DNA of 34,243 nucleotides from Ignavibacteriota bacterium (GCA_020437545.1 JAGQWH010000021.1:1-34243); one strand, 5' to 3'. Counted from the first letter of the stretch, positions 14,704 to 26,031 are shown. A program made the numbers and translations. The notes: a model not told the origin generated them from the sequence alone.

Positions 14704-16764
14704 TTATTTAAGCAGAACCATTCTTTTTATCTCAGTAAATCCCTCTGTATTTAATCTGTAAAAATAAACTCCACTCGAAAGTCCACCGGCATTAAATGTC
14801 ACATTATAACTTCCGGGATTCTGAAATTCATTTACTAAATTTTTAATTTCCTTACCGAGTATATCATAAATTGTCACGCTGACATTTCCGGAAACCGGAA
14901 GGTCATAGGATATGACAGTAGAAGGATTAAATGGATTCGGATAATTCTGATTCAAAGTAAATTTAAAAGGAATGTTTTCGCCATAGCTATTTACTGAGAC
15001 CGTACCATTCAGAGAAAACTCATAAGTTCTCCATTGTGTATTATCCTGAGGAATAAAGAAAGAGGAAGTAATAGGAGCAGTGGAAAGTTGAAATCCGCCT
15101 CTTCTGAAAGCCTCTATAGGAAATGTTATACCACCGTCAGTAGAAATATTTACAGTGAGACTGTCTATGTTTGTACCCAGAGAATTATATTGTGCGTAAG
15201 CTCTGTCAAATCTTAATGTATCAAATATAGTAAGGTTTCTGTAAGATTTGGAATACATTGTATCGCGCTGTCCCGGAATATTATAATCATAAAATCTCAT
15301 TATGACCGATTTGCTGCCTCCGACAGATGGTCCGTTAGCTCCCGTATACTGCTGAAAAGTAATGAATCCATCCTGATTTAAAACCTTCCATCCCAATGGC
15401 GGAAAATAAGATTCAAATAATTCCACATTTAGTCTGGTTTCATTCGTATCTATAAATCCGGAATTCCGGTTATTATTTATACCCGAATAATCATATTTAA
15501 TATTTAAAAGATCCACCTTCCCGTCAGCAGATGCTTTCCTGACAGGAATAATATCAGGAATAATGTTTCTGCTTTTTGCAGAGTTCATCACTTCCCTGTT
15601 ATTGTTATTCTGAATGAAAACGGTTGTAAAGATCAGCGAATCAACCCAATATGGTTCTTTATAATATGTATACTGATATTGATAATTTCCAGGTTGAGGT
15701 GAGATCTGAATTCCGTTTGTATCCGGATATACAGCTCTGAAAATATTGTAAAATCTCGATTCGCCATTAGTACCTACGGAATCCGAACGATAAAATGCCT
15801 GAACTGCATTTATCTTAAGCACATAATTATTTCCGGGCATAGCTGACAAAACATTTATGTCGATCAAAGCCGTAACCGAATCATCGGTAACATTTGTTTC
15901 TGTAACGGAAATATTAACCGGCGTACCTGTATTGAGTCTTGTCTGGTAAGGGATATATAAATTTGTACTGTCTCCGTAAGGTGTATTAACAAATATCTTT
16001 CCATCTGCAAAAGTATTCGGAACGGCGGAGATATAATAATAATTACTCCTGGCTGTATTCTGAACGGGATTCTGAATATAGAAAGAATCCAATCCCAGAA
16101 TCCCCATGTGATAAACTATACCGTTAACATTTTCTATATTCCTCGCAAAAAAAGCATTCATGTAAAGGTTATTATTGTAGCATGCAAAACTGGAATTAGA
16201 AGAAAACTCTTCGTACAGAACTTTTCGCTGATAACCTGGTAAGGAAATAGAATATTGTCTGAGCGTATCATTCACATTATTGGAATCCAAATTATAGGTA
16301 GTGTAAGATTTGAGATAATAGCCGGTTCCTATTGTATAGATAAAAGGTTCAAATTCTATTTGTCTTGTCTCGCCGGTAAGCATGGCAAGTACTTTTGCGG
16401 AATCAGAGTATCCGCCGGGCTCTATCTCAAAAAAAACTTTCACCGTATCTGTAGTAGCATTTCTGCCTAAGTTAGAAATGGTAACTATAGGTGTAACTGT
16501 ATCAGAACCTGATTGCAGCACTGAATAAACAGTATCATATGGAATATTTAAAAAAGAAGTTACAGTAACATCATTATCCCCCTGAATACCTGTTGACACA
16601 TTATCTATATAAAGATTATTTCCATATCCGTTATATGTAATGAACTGCAGAACAACATCCCTCGCAGATGAATCATTGTTACCGGCGGATCTGCTTATGT
16701 TAATAAAAGAATAAAGTATAATGCAGATAAGCAAAACGACAGATACAGGATATAATTTTTTCAT
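14704..16764 (-). CDS. secreted protein with type IX secretion sorting domain
   Basis: 686 residues. A hydrophobic N-terminal segment (VSVVLLICIILYSFINI, about 7-23) serves as signal peptide. The body is Thr/Asn/Tyr-rich beta-sheet material with SNLGRNATTDTVKVFFEIEP (about 97-116), resembling CARDB-like domains, and no catalytic signature I recognise. The last ~85 residues are a T9SS type A sorting domain: NQNYPNPFNPST, VTIYDILGKEI, GGLSSGVYFYRL, and basic end KRMVLLK. The protein should be exported by the type IX system and attached to or released from the surface. It follows the sugar-transferase genes but 62 bases separate them, so shared regulation is uncertain. Confidence 0.9.
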   Translation of the reverse strand: MKKLYPVSVVLLICIILYSFINISRSAGNNDSSARDVVLQFITYNGYGNNLYIDNVSTGIQGDNDVTVTSFLNIPYDTVYSVLQSGSDTVTPIVTISNLGRNATTDTVKVFFEIEPGGYSDSAKVLAMLTGETRQIEFEPFIYTIGTGYYLKSYTTYNLDSNNVNDTLRQYSISLPGYQRKVLYEEFSSNSSFACYNNNLYMNAFFARNIENVNGIVYHMGILGLDSFYIQNPVQNTARSNYYYISAVPNTFADGKIFVNTPYGDSTNLYIPYQTRLNTGTPVNISVTETNVTDDSVTALIDINVLSAMPGNNYVLKINAVQAFYRSDSVGTNGESRFYNIFRAVYPDTNGIQISPQPGNYQYQYTYYKEPYWVDSLIFTTVFIQNNNNREVMNSAKSRNIIPDIIPVRKASADGKVDLLNIKYDYSGINNNRNSGFIDTNETRLNVELFESYFPPLGWKVLNQDGFITFQQYTGANGPSVGGSKSVIMRFYDYNIPGQRDTMYSKSYRNLTIFDTLRFDRAYAQYNSLGTNIDSLTVNISTDGGITFPIEAFRRGGFQLSTAPITSSFFIPQDNTQWRTYEFSLNGTVSVNSYGENIPFKFTLNQNYPNPFNPSTVISYDLPVSGNVSVTIYDILGKEIKNLVNEFQNPGSYNVTFNAGGLSSGVYFYRLNTEGFTEIKRMVLLK

Positions 16765-16826
16765 TTAATTGGTTTTAAATTACAAAGTGTATTTGTCTTA
16801 TCTATATTTTTGATAATAAATAAATT

Positions 16827-17195
16827 TTAAACTGTTTTTGTGACAACTGCTTTTTTAAAATAGAATCTGTAGAAGAAAAATTCCAGTAAAGTCACAAAGA
16901 TCAGAGTAATGGAATCTTTTGGAGTAAGAGTGACTGTTGTACCCTGCTGAGCATAGAATCCTGAAATCTTAAGAAAAAACACGACAACCTGATTTCCGGG
17001 AAGCTGAATCATATATCCCGAATCCGGTATGAATATTCCAACTATTAATTCACAGACCGTGAGTGATACTGCAAAAAGAGTTATGATAAATCCAAGATTC
17101 AGAAATGCCTGAAGCCAGCCCTCACTCTGATATGACCTGCAGAAAGCATAGGCAGCAAAAATAACGTGGAGAAAATAAATTACGGCAATTATCAT
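16827..17195 (-). CDS. small polytopic membrane protein, unknown
   Basis: 122 residues with about three to four hydrophobic segments: IIAVIYFLHVIFAAYAF (2-18), FLNLGFIITLFAVSLTVCELIVGIFI (about 31-56, possibly two), VVVFFLKISGFYA (about 70-82) and LIFVTLLEFFFYRFYF (about 98-113). The last part is basic. I do not recognise the family. It begins 15 bases after the stop codon of the polyprenyl-phosphate sugar transferase gene, so it is almost certainly co-transcribed with it and may belong to the same polysaccharide pathway. Confidence 0.75.
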   Translation of the reverse strand: MIIAVIYFLHVIFAAYAFCRSYQSEGWLQAFLNLGFIITLFAVSLTVCELIVGIFIPDSGYMIQLPGNQVVVFFLKISGFYAQQGTTVTLTPKDSITLIFVTLLEFFFYRFYFKKAVVTKTV

Positions 17196-17210
17196 TTGTT
17201 ATAAGAATGA

Positions 17211-18635
17211 TCAGAATGCTTCTTTGGAAAAGAAAACTTCTTTTATGGTTTTAAAAATAATTTTAATATCTAAAGCTATAGACCAATTTTCAATGTAATA
17301 AATATCATAATCAATTCTAGTCTGCATTGAGGAATCCGTTCCTCGTGCTCCATTGACCTGAGCCCAGCCGGTAATACCGCATTTGACCCTGTGTCTTTCA
17401 AGATATCTGTGAATGGTCTCTTTCATGGAATTGATAAAGAATTCCCTTTCAGGTCTTGGTCCGACAATACTCATATGCCCGGCAAGAACATTTAAAAACT
17501 GCGGGAGTTCGTCAAGACTGAATTTCCGGAGTGTCTTTCCGATCGGAGTATAACGGTCGTCATTTCGTGAAGCCATCTGAGGACCGCTTTGCTCTGCATC
17601 TACAAGCATTGAACGGAATTTCAGCATCATGAATTTCTGACCGTCCAGACCGACTCTTTCCTGCTCATAAAACAACGGTCCTTTGGAAGTTAACTTCACA
17701 AGTATTCCTATTATTACCATTATCGGCGCAAGTAAAATCAATATGATGAAAGAAACAATAATATCAAATGTTCTCTTCAGAAACCTGTTCCATATATTCA
17801 TCGGTACTGTCTTCAGCTTCATAAAAGGTATACCGTCAACTTCCTCCACCCTTAATCTGCTTGTCATCAGATCAACAAAATCCGGTGCATACATGAATTC
17901 TATATTTATACCTTCACATATCTTGAACAGATCCAGTAAAGTTTCATGCGAATCAGAAGGCAAAGAAATGAGTATCTTCTCAATTCCGAGTTCTTTTATC
18001 TTATCCGGGATGATTTTATAATTTCCAATAAACTGTTTACCTTCAAGAAAATTCTCATCATTATCATTTCTGGAAAAATATCCTATCACATTGTATCCTG
18101 CAAATTTATCTACAGAGAATTTTTCGTAGATCCTTTTTGCCATCTCGTTTGTACCGAGTATTGCTACTGTATTTACACCGACCTTCCTGTTGTATAAGTT
18201 CTTTTCCAGTTTTAATGTAAAATATCTGCCAATCGTAATAAAAAATATAGAATTTACCCAGACAAGCAAAAACACAAGCCGTGAATAAGGAAAATCTCCT
18301 TTCAGAATAAACACCATTGCCATTGCAAAAAATATGCCTATAGAAACGCACTTTATGATAGCAAATAATTCATCAAGGATAAAAACGCATCTCTTAAGCC
18401 TGTACAATTTCCTCGACTGAAATATGATCAGCCATACCGGGATCACTATTGCTGCAAACTCCAGATACCCGCTCAGATCAGGAATACCTTTTGTAACAGG
18501 GAAAATTTTCTTAAACGGCTCAAAAGAAAATCTTAACCAGTATGAAAATAAAAAAGCACAGAAGATCGATATAGCATCAACCATTATTGTTAACAGCGGC
18601 AGTATGACTTCTGTTTTTGTAGTTTTGCTTTTCAA
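17211..18635 (-). CDS. undecaprenyl-phosphate sugar phosphotransferase (WcaJ-like)
   Basis: 474-residue polyisoprenyl-phosphate hexose-1-phosphate transferase that starts exopolysaccharide or capsule repeat units. N-terminal membrane segments lie at about 12-30, 49-67, 85-108 and 113-130. A Rossmann-like middle domain (AILGTNEMAKRIYEKF) covers about 155-255. The bacterial sugar transferase domain covers about 285-474: KRTFDIIVSF, GPLFYEQERVGLDGQKFMML, KFRSMLVDAE, RKFSLDELPQFLNVL, MSIVGPRPE, and the end WSIALDIKIIFKTI. The frame opens with TTG at 18635, preceded by a stop two codons upstream; the next Met is residue 18, within the first hydrophobic segment, so TTG is the likelier start. The sugar specificity cannot be told. 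Confidence 0.92.
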   Translation of the reverse strand: MKSKTTKTEVILPLLTIMVDAISIFCAFLFSYWLRFSFEPFKKIFPVTKGIPDLSGYLEFAAIVIPVWLIIFQSRKLYRLKRCVFILDELFAIIKCVSIGIFFAMAMVFILKGDFPYSRLVFLLVWVNSIFFITIGRYFTLKLEKNLYNRKVGVNTVAILGTNEMAKRIYEKFSVDKFAGYNVIGYFSRNDNDENFLEGKQFIGNYKIIPDKIKELGIEKILISLPSDSHETLLDLFKICEGINIEFMYAPDFVDLMTSRLRVEEVDGIPFMKLKTVPMNIWNRFLKRTFDIIVSFIILILLAPIMVIIGILVKLTSKGPLFYEQERVGLDGQKFMMLKFRSMLVDAEQSGPQMASRNDDRYTPIGKTLRKFSLDELPQFLNVLAGHMSIVGPRPEREFFINSMKETIHRYLERHRVKCGITGWAQVNGARGTDSSMQTRIDYDIYYIENWSIALDIKIIFKTIKEVFFSKEAF

Positions 18636-18797
18636 TTTTTATCTGAAACGGTTTTTTATAATTATTATTTTTTAAAATAATTCTTTTAATTATAAGAGAA
18701 AATCTAAAATTATTACTTCATCTTACTCTTGATTTTTTAACTGTTAAATACGGATTGATCTTTCTGCAGTATCTGAAAATTCTGTAAAATTTTGATA

Positions 18798-20891
18798 TTA
18801 TGCAACTTCCATAAGATATAATGAATCTTTATAATCTTTCACAAAAGTTTTTCTTATCACTTTATTTTCTTCATTTCTGAGCTGCGGATCTTTTTCAACT
18901 ATTCCAAATGCAATTTTCCTCGACAATTCCAGTACATCTTTATCCCTTGTAAGATCAGTACATGAAAAGCTCAGTATTCCGGACTGTCTTATTCCGAAAA
19001 ATTCTCCCGGACCTCTGATCTCCATATCCTCTTCTGCTATCCTGAATCCGTCTGTAGTTTCACATAAAATACTCAGTCTTTTCATTGAATCATCACTCAG
19101 ATTTTTGGCGACAAGAATACAGAAGGATTGCTCGCTTCCTCTTCCCACCCTTCCGCGAAGCTGATGCAACTGTGAAAGACCAAACCTCTGAGCTTCTTCG
19201 ATTATCATAATGCTTGCATTCGGAATGTCTATTCCGACCTCTATTACAGTTGTCGAGACAAGTATATCAGTTTTTTTATTTTTAAAATCCTCAGTGGCTT
19301 CATCTTTTTCATACCATAACATCCTTCCGTGAACCATCCCGAGTCTCAGATCCGGAAATATTTTTTCTTTTAACAATACGTAATTCTCTTCAGCCGACTT
19401 CAGATCGAGTTTTTCCGATTCATCTATCAGAGGATACACGATATATACCTGCCTTCCCTTTTTTACTTCATCCCTGACGAACTCATATATCTTTGGCTTT
19501 TCATTTTCCGTTCTTAAAAAAGTTTTTATTGGGATACGGTTTTTAGGTAATTCATTAATTACCGAAACATCAAGATCACCGTAGTAGGTCATCGAAAGAG
19601 TTCTTGGGATCGGTGTAGCAGTCATAACCAGCACATCAGGATTAAATCCTTTCTCTTTTAATTTAGCCCGTTGCATCACACCGAATTTGTGCTGCTCATC
19701 GATAACTGCAAAACCAAGATTTTTAAAATCAACCTTGTCCTGTATCAATGCATGAGTTCCTATTATTATTTTTGTCTTACCTTCTCTTATTCCATCAAGA
19801 ATTTCTTCTCTGAGTTTTTTCTTTTGTCCGCCTACCAGCAGGCAGGTTTCGATATTTAAAGGTTTTAACAGATCTGATATTGTCCTGAAATGCTGTTCGG
19901 CAAGCATCTCTGTCGGGCACATAAAAGCCGCCTGATATCCGTTCTCGATAGCTATGAGCATAGAAAAAACAGCAACTATGGTTTTCCCGCTGCCGACATC
20001 TCCCTGAAGCAAACGGTTCATACACTTTTCTGATCTCATATCCAGATATATCTCATTCATTACTTTCTTCTGAGAATCCGTGAGTTCGTAAGGAAGAATG
20101 CTTTTAAATTTTTCAGTAAGTTCTTTTATGTCTTTATCAAACGTGATGCCTTTTCTTTCATTTTGGATCGACTTTTTTTTAAGTGCAAGTATAAGTTCAA
20201 GATAGAAAAGTTCTTCAAAAGCCAGACGTTTTCTTGCGGTTTCAATATCAGATAATTTTACGGGAAAATTTATTCTTAAAACGGCATCTTTTCTGCTGAT
20301 AAAATTATTATCTCTGAGTATTTCCTGAGGGAGTGTCTCTTCAATTGCATCAGGGTTGGATTTAAGCAAAGTTGCAAAGGCATTAAAGATGATCTTGGAA
20401 AGGAGCATTGGTCTTACCCAGGTTTTTTTCAGTATACCGGATAATTCATACAAAGGCAGATGCAGGAATTTCATGAAATCCATCTCAAGAGGATCATGTT
20501 CATTAATTTTCAAATGATCTCTGTAACTTATCTTCGGTACCGAGCTGAAATTTTCCCTGGTCGCTTTGATCCAGAACAGAAAATTCTCATTTAATCTGAA
20601 TTGTTTTGATCGGAATTCACTTGTCCCGAATACCGGAATATCAAGCACACCTGTCTTATCTTTCAGAATCAATTGTAACGGGTGGTTACTTTTTCTGGGA
20701 TATACGACATCTATTATCTTTCCGAATATCAGAACATTCTCGTCCAGATGCTTGTTCAGATCACGGATGTTTATCCTGGAAAGATATGTTCTCGGTATGA
20801 ATTTTAAAAAATCCTCAAGTGTATTGATCCCTATTTTGGCAAAAGCTTCAGCTCTTTTTTCACCGACTCCTTTTAGAAATTTTATGTCCAT
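18798..20891 (-). CDS. recG: ATP-dependent DNA helicase RecG
   Basis: 697 residues from ATG at 20891; a TTG at 20912 in the same frame would add seven, but the family start (helix-hairpin-helix, here DIKFLKGVGEKRAEAF) fits the ATG. The N-terminal wedge/OB domain (about 50-150, VLIFGKIIDVVYPRK) grips forked DNA. Helicase motifs: LLQGDVGSGKTI (Walker A), VIDEQHKFGV (DEQH box), MTATPIPRTL (motif III), TTVIEVGIDIPNA (motif V) and QLRGRVGRG (motif VI). RecG remodels stalled replication forks and Holliday junctions. It stands alone, with divergent transcription from the helical protein gene at 21138. Confidence 0.96.
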   Translation of the reverse strand: MDIKFLKGVGEKRAEAFAKIGINTLEDFLKFIPRTYLSRINIRDLNKHLDENVLIFGKIIDVVYPRKSNHPLQLILKDKTGVLDIPVFGTSEFRSKQFRLNENFLFWIKATRENFSSVPKISYRDHLKINEHDPLEMDFMKFLHLPLYELSGILKKTWVRPMLLSKIIFNAFATLLKSNPDAIEETLPQEILRDNNFISRKDAVLRINFPVKLSDIETARKRLAFEELFYLELILALKKKSIQNERKGITFDKDIKELTEKFKSILPYELTDSQKKVMNEIYLDMRSEKCMNRLLQGDVGSGKTIVAVFSMLIAIENGYQAAFMCPTEMLAEQHFRTISDLLKPLNIETCLLVGGQKKKLREEILDGIREGKTKIIIGTHALIQDKVDFKNLGFAVIDEQHKFGVMQRAKLKEKGFNPDVLVMTATPIPRTLSMTYYGDLDVSVINELPKNRIPIKTFLRTENEKPKIYEFVRDEVKKGRQVYIVYPLIDESEKLDLKSAEENYVLLKEKIFPDLRLGMVHGRMLWYEKDEATEDFKNKKTDILVSTTVIEVGIDIPNASIMIIEEAQRFGLSQLHQLRGRVGRGSEQSFCILVAKNLSDDSMKRLSILCETTDGFRIAEEDMEIRGPGEFFGIRQSGILSFSCTDLTRDKDVLELSRKIAFGIVEKDPQLRNEENKVIRKTFVKDYKDSLYLMEVA

Positions 20892-20909
20892 GTCAATATT
20901 TTCATTAGG

Positions 20910-20917
20910 CAAAATTA
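20910..20917 (-). promoter_or_regulatory. possible -7 element of recG
   Basis: The minus strand reads TAATTTTG, matching TAnnTTTG, 18 bases before the recG ATG. There is no TTTG at the 20-base spacing upstream. If real, transcription starts about 12 bases before the ATG and the upstream TTG cannot be the start. Confidence 0.4.
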
Positions 20918-21075
20918 AAGATAAAAGAAAACTAGAGTAATGTATTTCTTATCCCCATAAATAATTTTCAGTTAGTTTCTATATCCTTATCAATTTGTTT
21001 TTAAAAATCATATTCAAAATACTAAAAATTTATTTTTATGTTTTGTTTATTTAAAAAGATTTTTAAATTGTCACG

Positions 21076-21093
21076 AGTCATTTTTCAATGACT
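21076..21093. promoter_or_regulatory. short hairpin or operator-like palindrome
   Basis: AGTCATT (21076-21082), TTTC, AATGACT (21087-21093): a perfect 7-bp inverted repeat in the divergent gap between recG and the helical-protein gene, 44 bases before the latter's ATG. It could be an operator or a leader hairpin; nothing identifies a binding protein. Confidence 0.4.
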
Positions 21094-21137
21094 TGCACTG
21101 ATATAAAGGATAATTAAATAATTTATGAAAGAAGAAT

Positions 21138-22559
21138 ATGATACTGTTTTTGAATGACCTGACTGTAAATGAATTTTTTCAATTTGAGACTTTTCTGTAC
21201 TCGCCTTACTTTTCCAGAGTCCGTAACATCAAACTATTGTTTGACTACATTAAGCCGTTTTACCCGTATATAAAACCCGAACACATAACTTACGAGTCTA
21301 TTTCAAAAAATGTCCTTAATGAAAAGACAATAAACAAAGTAAAGATCCGTAAACTGATCTCTGATTTTTCAAAGCTTATAGAAACTTATTTATTGCAGGT
21401 AGAAATGGAAAGTGACAAGGATCACAACAAATTTCTGCTGTTAAACGCTCTCAGAAAGAGAGGTCTTACAAAACGATTCAATTCTGAATTAAGAACATTT
21501 TTGGATTCCAGAGGAAAATCTTTTTCAAAGGATGACAACTATTATCTGAATGATGTAAATGTTTACGATTCCATATTTTATTTTAACTTCAGTAATTTCA
21601 AACTGAAATTTGCTGATATACTTCAGGCTAAATCCGACTCTATTGATTATTTATTTTTATTTTTAAAGCTGCACATTTTCAATGAGATGATGGAGAATGA
21701 AGCCGGAAGAGATTTGAAATTCAATAAAAAATTTTTCAACGAAGTGATAAATTTTGTAAGAGACAATAAAAATGAGATCTATTCAAATCATCCGAATATC
21801 TATATAATTTATCTTGTTGTTTTAATGAATATGTCGGGGGATGATCTTTATGTGGAAGAACTGAAAAGGTATCTGAAAACAAATGAAAATAAAATAGACA
21901 AAAATAAATTAAATTATTATTACCATTATATAAGAGCCTATTATGTTGTCAAAATTAATTCCGGCAAGACTCAATACAGAGAAGATCTCTTTGAGATATT
22001 CAAACTGATGAATAAAAAGCGATTGTTTATTATAGATAATACGATCACTGATATGGAATTCAATAGTGTGATCAATACAGTCCTGGCTTTAAAAGAGTAT
22101 AAGTGGGTTAATAATTTCATAGAAGAATATAAAGAATTTCTGCATCCGGATTTTGCAAATGACGCTTACAATCTTTCCGTTTCAAAATTATTGTATCATA
22201 AAAAAGATTTTGACGGAGTATTTGAGCATCTCAACAAAGTGGAATTCAAAGATCCGTTTTATTATTATAATGCCAAGTTCTTATTGGCAAGAGTTCATTA
22301 TGATACAAAGAACTATATGGGGGTAACATATATTACTGAAAACCTGAAACAGTATTCAAGGTTTAATAAATTTTTAAAACCTGATCAGAAAAGTGTTATC
22401 AAAATTTTCAATAAATATATGAATGAACTCATAAAATTATCCGAAATGAACATAAAAAAAAGAAAATCAATGAAATCAATTCTGAGAAAACAATTAGAGA
22501 ATGAGAAAGCTCTTGTTACAAATATTAACTGGTTTTATGAAAAAATTGATAAACTCTGA
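21138..22559 (+). CDS. helical protein of unknown family, paralogue of 30035-31456
   Basis: 473 residues, Lys/Asn/Phe-rich, predicted almost entirely helical, no signal peptide or membrane segment. The N-terminus LNDLTVNEFFQFETFLYSPYFSR (2-24) aligns with LKSLNQNEIRQFKDFVNSPVFNK in the protein encoded at 30035-31456, and the alignment continues through a YP motif (FYPYIKP versus LYPEFSG) and KIRKLISDFSKLIE versus KLKNAMSDLFILGKE. Both proteins are 473 residues long. The C-terminal half reads like degenerate TPR-type helical hairpins (YYYNAKFLLARVHYDTKNYMG). An in-frame stop at 21126 fixes the start close to the ATG used. Likely a cytoplasmic scaffold; function unknown. Confidence 0.85.
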   Translation: MILFLNDLTVNEFFQFETFLYSPYFSRVRNIKLLFDYIKPFYPYIKPEHITYESISKNVLNEKTINKVKIRKLISDFSKLIETYLLQVEMESDKDHNKFLLLNALRKRGLTKRFNSELRTFLDSRGKSFSKDDNYYLNDVNVYDSIFYFNFSNFKLKFADILQAKSDSIDYLFLFLKLHIFNEMMENEAGRDLKFNKKFFNEVINFVRDNKNEIYSNHPNIYIIYLVVLMNMSGDDLYVEELKRYLKTNENKIDKNKLNYYYHYIRAYYVVKINSGKTQYREDLFEIFKLMNKKRLFIIDNTITDMEFNSVINTVLALKEYKWVNNFIEEYKEFLHPDFANDAYNLSVSKLLYHKKDFDGVFEHLNKVEFKDPFYYYNAKFLLARVHYDTKNYMGVTYITENLKQYSRFNKFLKPDQKSVIKIFNKYMNELIKLSEMNIKKRKSMKSILRKQLENEKALVTNINWFYEKIDKL

Positions 22560-22741
22560 TACAATTCTCAAATCTGATACCGGCTTTAATGCAGATACTT
22601 ATTAATTGATGATTTTCAAAATGGATAAAAACATAAGACTCCCAGCATATTATTCAGATCTCCACCTATAAATAAGAATCCTCTGACCGAATGCTTTTTT
22701 ACAAAACTTCGTTAATTAAATTCAAATAGCGCAATTTTATA

Positions 22742-23815
22742 TTGATTGATTTTATTTCATCCCGGAACGGCAGATTTTATTCTGAAGGGAAACCATTCAG
22801 ATTCATTGGTGCTAATATGTATGAACTTGCAAATGTCGATTCGGCTACCACCGGATCTATGTTGCAGGATGCAGCTGATGAAGGATTCCGTGTAGTCAGG
22901 TTCTGGAATTTTCATCCTGTATCAAAAGATAAGTTAAATGAGATATGTGAACTTGCAAAAATCAACAATCTTTATCTTATTCCCGTCCTCGCTGATACTA
23001 CCGGCTATCTTCAAAGCTTCAGTATTGACGCTGAATGGTACAGATCCGGTTATAAAGAAACATATCTTCCTTATGTAAAAGATTTAGTTTCATCTTTTAA
23101 GCAAGCAAAAGAAATTCTGTTGTGGGAAATTATTAATGAACCCTTTACGGATTCTTTTCAGGATATTTTTAATTTTGCAAAAGAAGTTTCCGAGACAATC
23201 AGAGCTGCAGATCACAATCATCTTATTTCCATAGGAACTATCGGCGGGATCGGTGATAAGTTTGGAAATTCTTTCTCGAGATTCAGTCTGTCCAATTTTG
23301 AAAAACTGTATTCAATTAAGACACTTGACGCAGTCTCTTTGCATGATTACAGTTTCGGGTCTACTCTTCTGGAGCGACTGGATATATACAACAGATTAAA
23401 AGGATTACACAACACTTCAAATAAATATTCTGCATTATCAGATTTTATAAATTACTTTCCTGATATGATTGATAAATTTACATTAAAGTCATTCAACAAG
23501 ACTTTTGATTTTCCGCTCACACTCAGAAGTATCTGGAAAAAATACAACAGCATGAATCTTGCTGCAGCAAAAAAGTTAAGTAAACCTGTTTATATAGGTG
23601 AAGTTGGTTTTAAGAAAAGTCTTAATGAAATGAGAAAGATAGTTATGGAAAAAGAATTGAGAGAATACTTTAATTCAGATATTTCAGGTGTTCTTCTATG
23701 GTCTTTTGAATCACAGGGAAAGTCAATCGATGGTCATGATTATGGATTTGATAAGAATGACAAGTTTGGAGAAGTTGTTCGGATTTTTGATTTTTCATCC
23801 GCCGTGTCGGATTGA
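22742..23815 (+). CDS. glycoside hydrolase family 5-like (beta-mannanase/cellulase-type) enzyme
   Basis: 357 residues with a GH5-type (beta/alpha)8 barrel. RFIGANMYELAN (20-31) and VVRFWNFHP (51-59) form the first strands; LLWEIINEPF gives Asn132-Glu133, the acid/base; SLHDYSF supplies the His-Tyr pair; KPVYIGEVGF gives nucleophile Glu287; GVLLWSFES the Trp strand. Motif order fits retaining endo-beta-mannanases or related GH5 members, but substrate is open. No signal peptide, unusual for a polysaccharidase, so it may act on imported oligosaccharides. The start is TTG at 22742: a TAG lies five codons upstream and the first ATG (residue 26) would cut the barrel. Its last five codons lie in a copy of the 14-bp palindromic element. 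Confidence 0.87.
   Translation: MIDFISSRNGRFYSEGKPFRFIGANMYELANVDSATTGSMLQDAADEGFRVVRFWNFHPVSKDKLNEICELAKINNLYLIPVLADTTGYLQSFSIDAEWYRSGYKETYLPYVKDLVSSFKQAKEILLWEIINEPFTDSFQDIFNFAKEVSETIRAADHNHLISIGTIGGIGDKFGNSFSRFSLSNFEKLYSIKTLDAVSLHDYSFGSTLLERLDIYNRLKGLHNTSNKYSALSDFINYFPDMIDKFTLKSFNKTFDFPLTLRSIWKKYNSMNLAAAKKLSKPVYIGEVGFKKSLNEMRKIVMEKELREYFNSDISGVLLWSFESQGKSIDGHDYGFDKNDKFGEVVRIFDFSSAVSD
23798..23811 (+). repeat. 14-bp palindromic element, copy 5, inside a coding end
   Basis: TCCGCCGTGTCGGA encodes the final residues SAVSD of the GH5-like protein together with the following bases, and TGA comes directly after at 23813-23815. This suggests that the element has extended or replaced the original C-terminus. 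Confidence 0.6.
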
Positions 23816-23871
23816 TTTTTGAAATAAGTTAAAATGAATCAACCAATCAACGATCAGCCGGGCAATACCAA

Positions 23872-24273
23872 TTACTTCTTCCCTCTGTTTTTTTTAAGAA
23901 TTTTCTTTGCTGCATCAACTGCTTCAATGAATTCAACCTGTTTTATATAATCTTTGATCAGATCTTTAACTTTCTTTTCAAATAATTTTGCCGAAGGATG
24001 TTTTATTGATCTTGCCAGTATCAATCTTATAACTTCATCTTCAAGAATCCGGTCAGGATTAACAAAGCCTGCATTTCCAAATTCATCATCAGGGATTTCC
24101 CACGGTTTCATCTTTTCAAGCTTGGATAAATATTTATAACACAGAGTTTGTAATGAATCATCATTTTTCCTGTGCCGGACTTTATACAGTTTACATCTTT
24201 CCAGCATGAAATCTCTTGTGATCATATTCACTGCATCTTTGAATTCCTTTTCGGGATCTAATTTTTGTTTCAT
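23872..24273 (-). CDS. hypothetical helical protein
   Basis: 133 residues, strongly charged (Lys/Glu/Asp), no signal peptide or membrane segment, predicted helical. The middle part KMKPWEIPDDEFGNAGFVNPDR (about 53-74) is the only low-helix stretch; the C-terminus is basic (KKILKKNRGKK). I do not recognise the family. It starts 58 bases after the CTP synthase stop codon on the same strand and is probably in its transcript. No terminator separates them. Confidence 0.7.
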   Translation of the reverse strand: MKQKLDPEKEFKDAVNMITRDFMLERCKLYKVRHRKNDDSLQTLCYKYLSKLEKMKPWEIPDDEFGNAGFVNPDRILEDEVIRLILARSIKHPSAKLFEKKVKDLIKDYIKQVEFIEAVDAAKKILKKNRGKK

Positions 24274-24331
24274 AATCTGTTAATTAATTATTTTGTTTGT
24301 TAAAACCCAAAGCATTCCGCACAAATACTAT

Positions 24332-25951
<1,620 letters not shown>

Positions 25952-25958
25952 TTATTTC

Positions 25959-26021
25959 GTTAATTGTGTTAATTATGTTAATTATGTTAATTATGTTAAT
26001 TATGTTAATTATGTTAATTTA
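25959..26021. repeat. GTTAATTAT nonamer tandem array
   Basis: Seven 9-bp units: GTTAATTGT, five GTTAATTAT and GTTAATTTA, without gaps. It starts 20 bases upstream of the pyrG start codon, so it occupies the pyrG promoter or leader region. Confidence 0.92.
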
Positions 26022-26031
26022 TAATCCCGTT

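Noticed and set aside
20892-20912. TTG start of recG at 20912
   Set aside because: It overlaps a -7-like promoter element, and the ATG at 20891 matches the usual family start.
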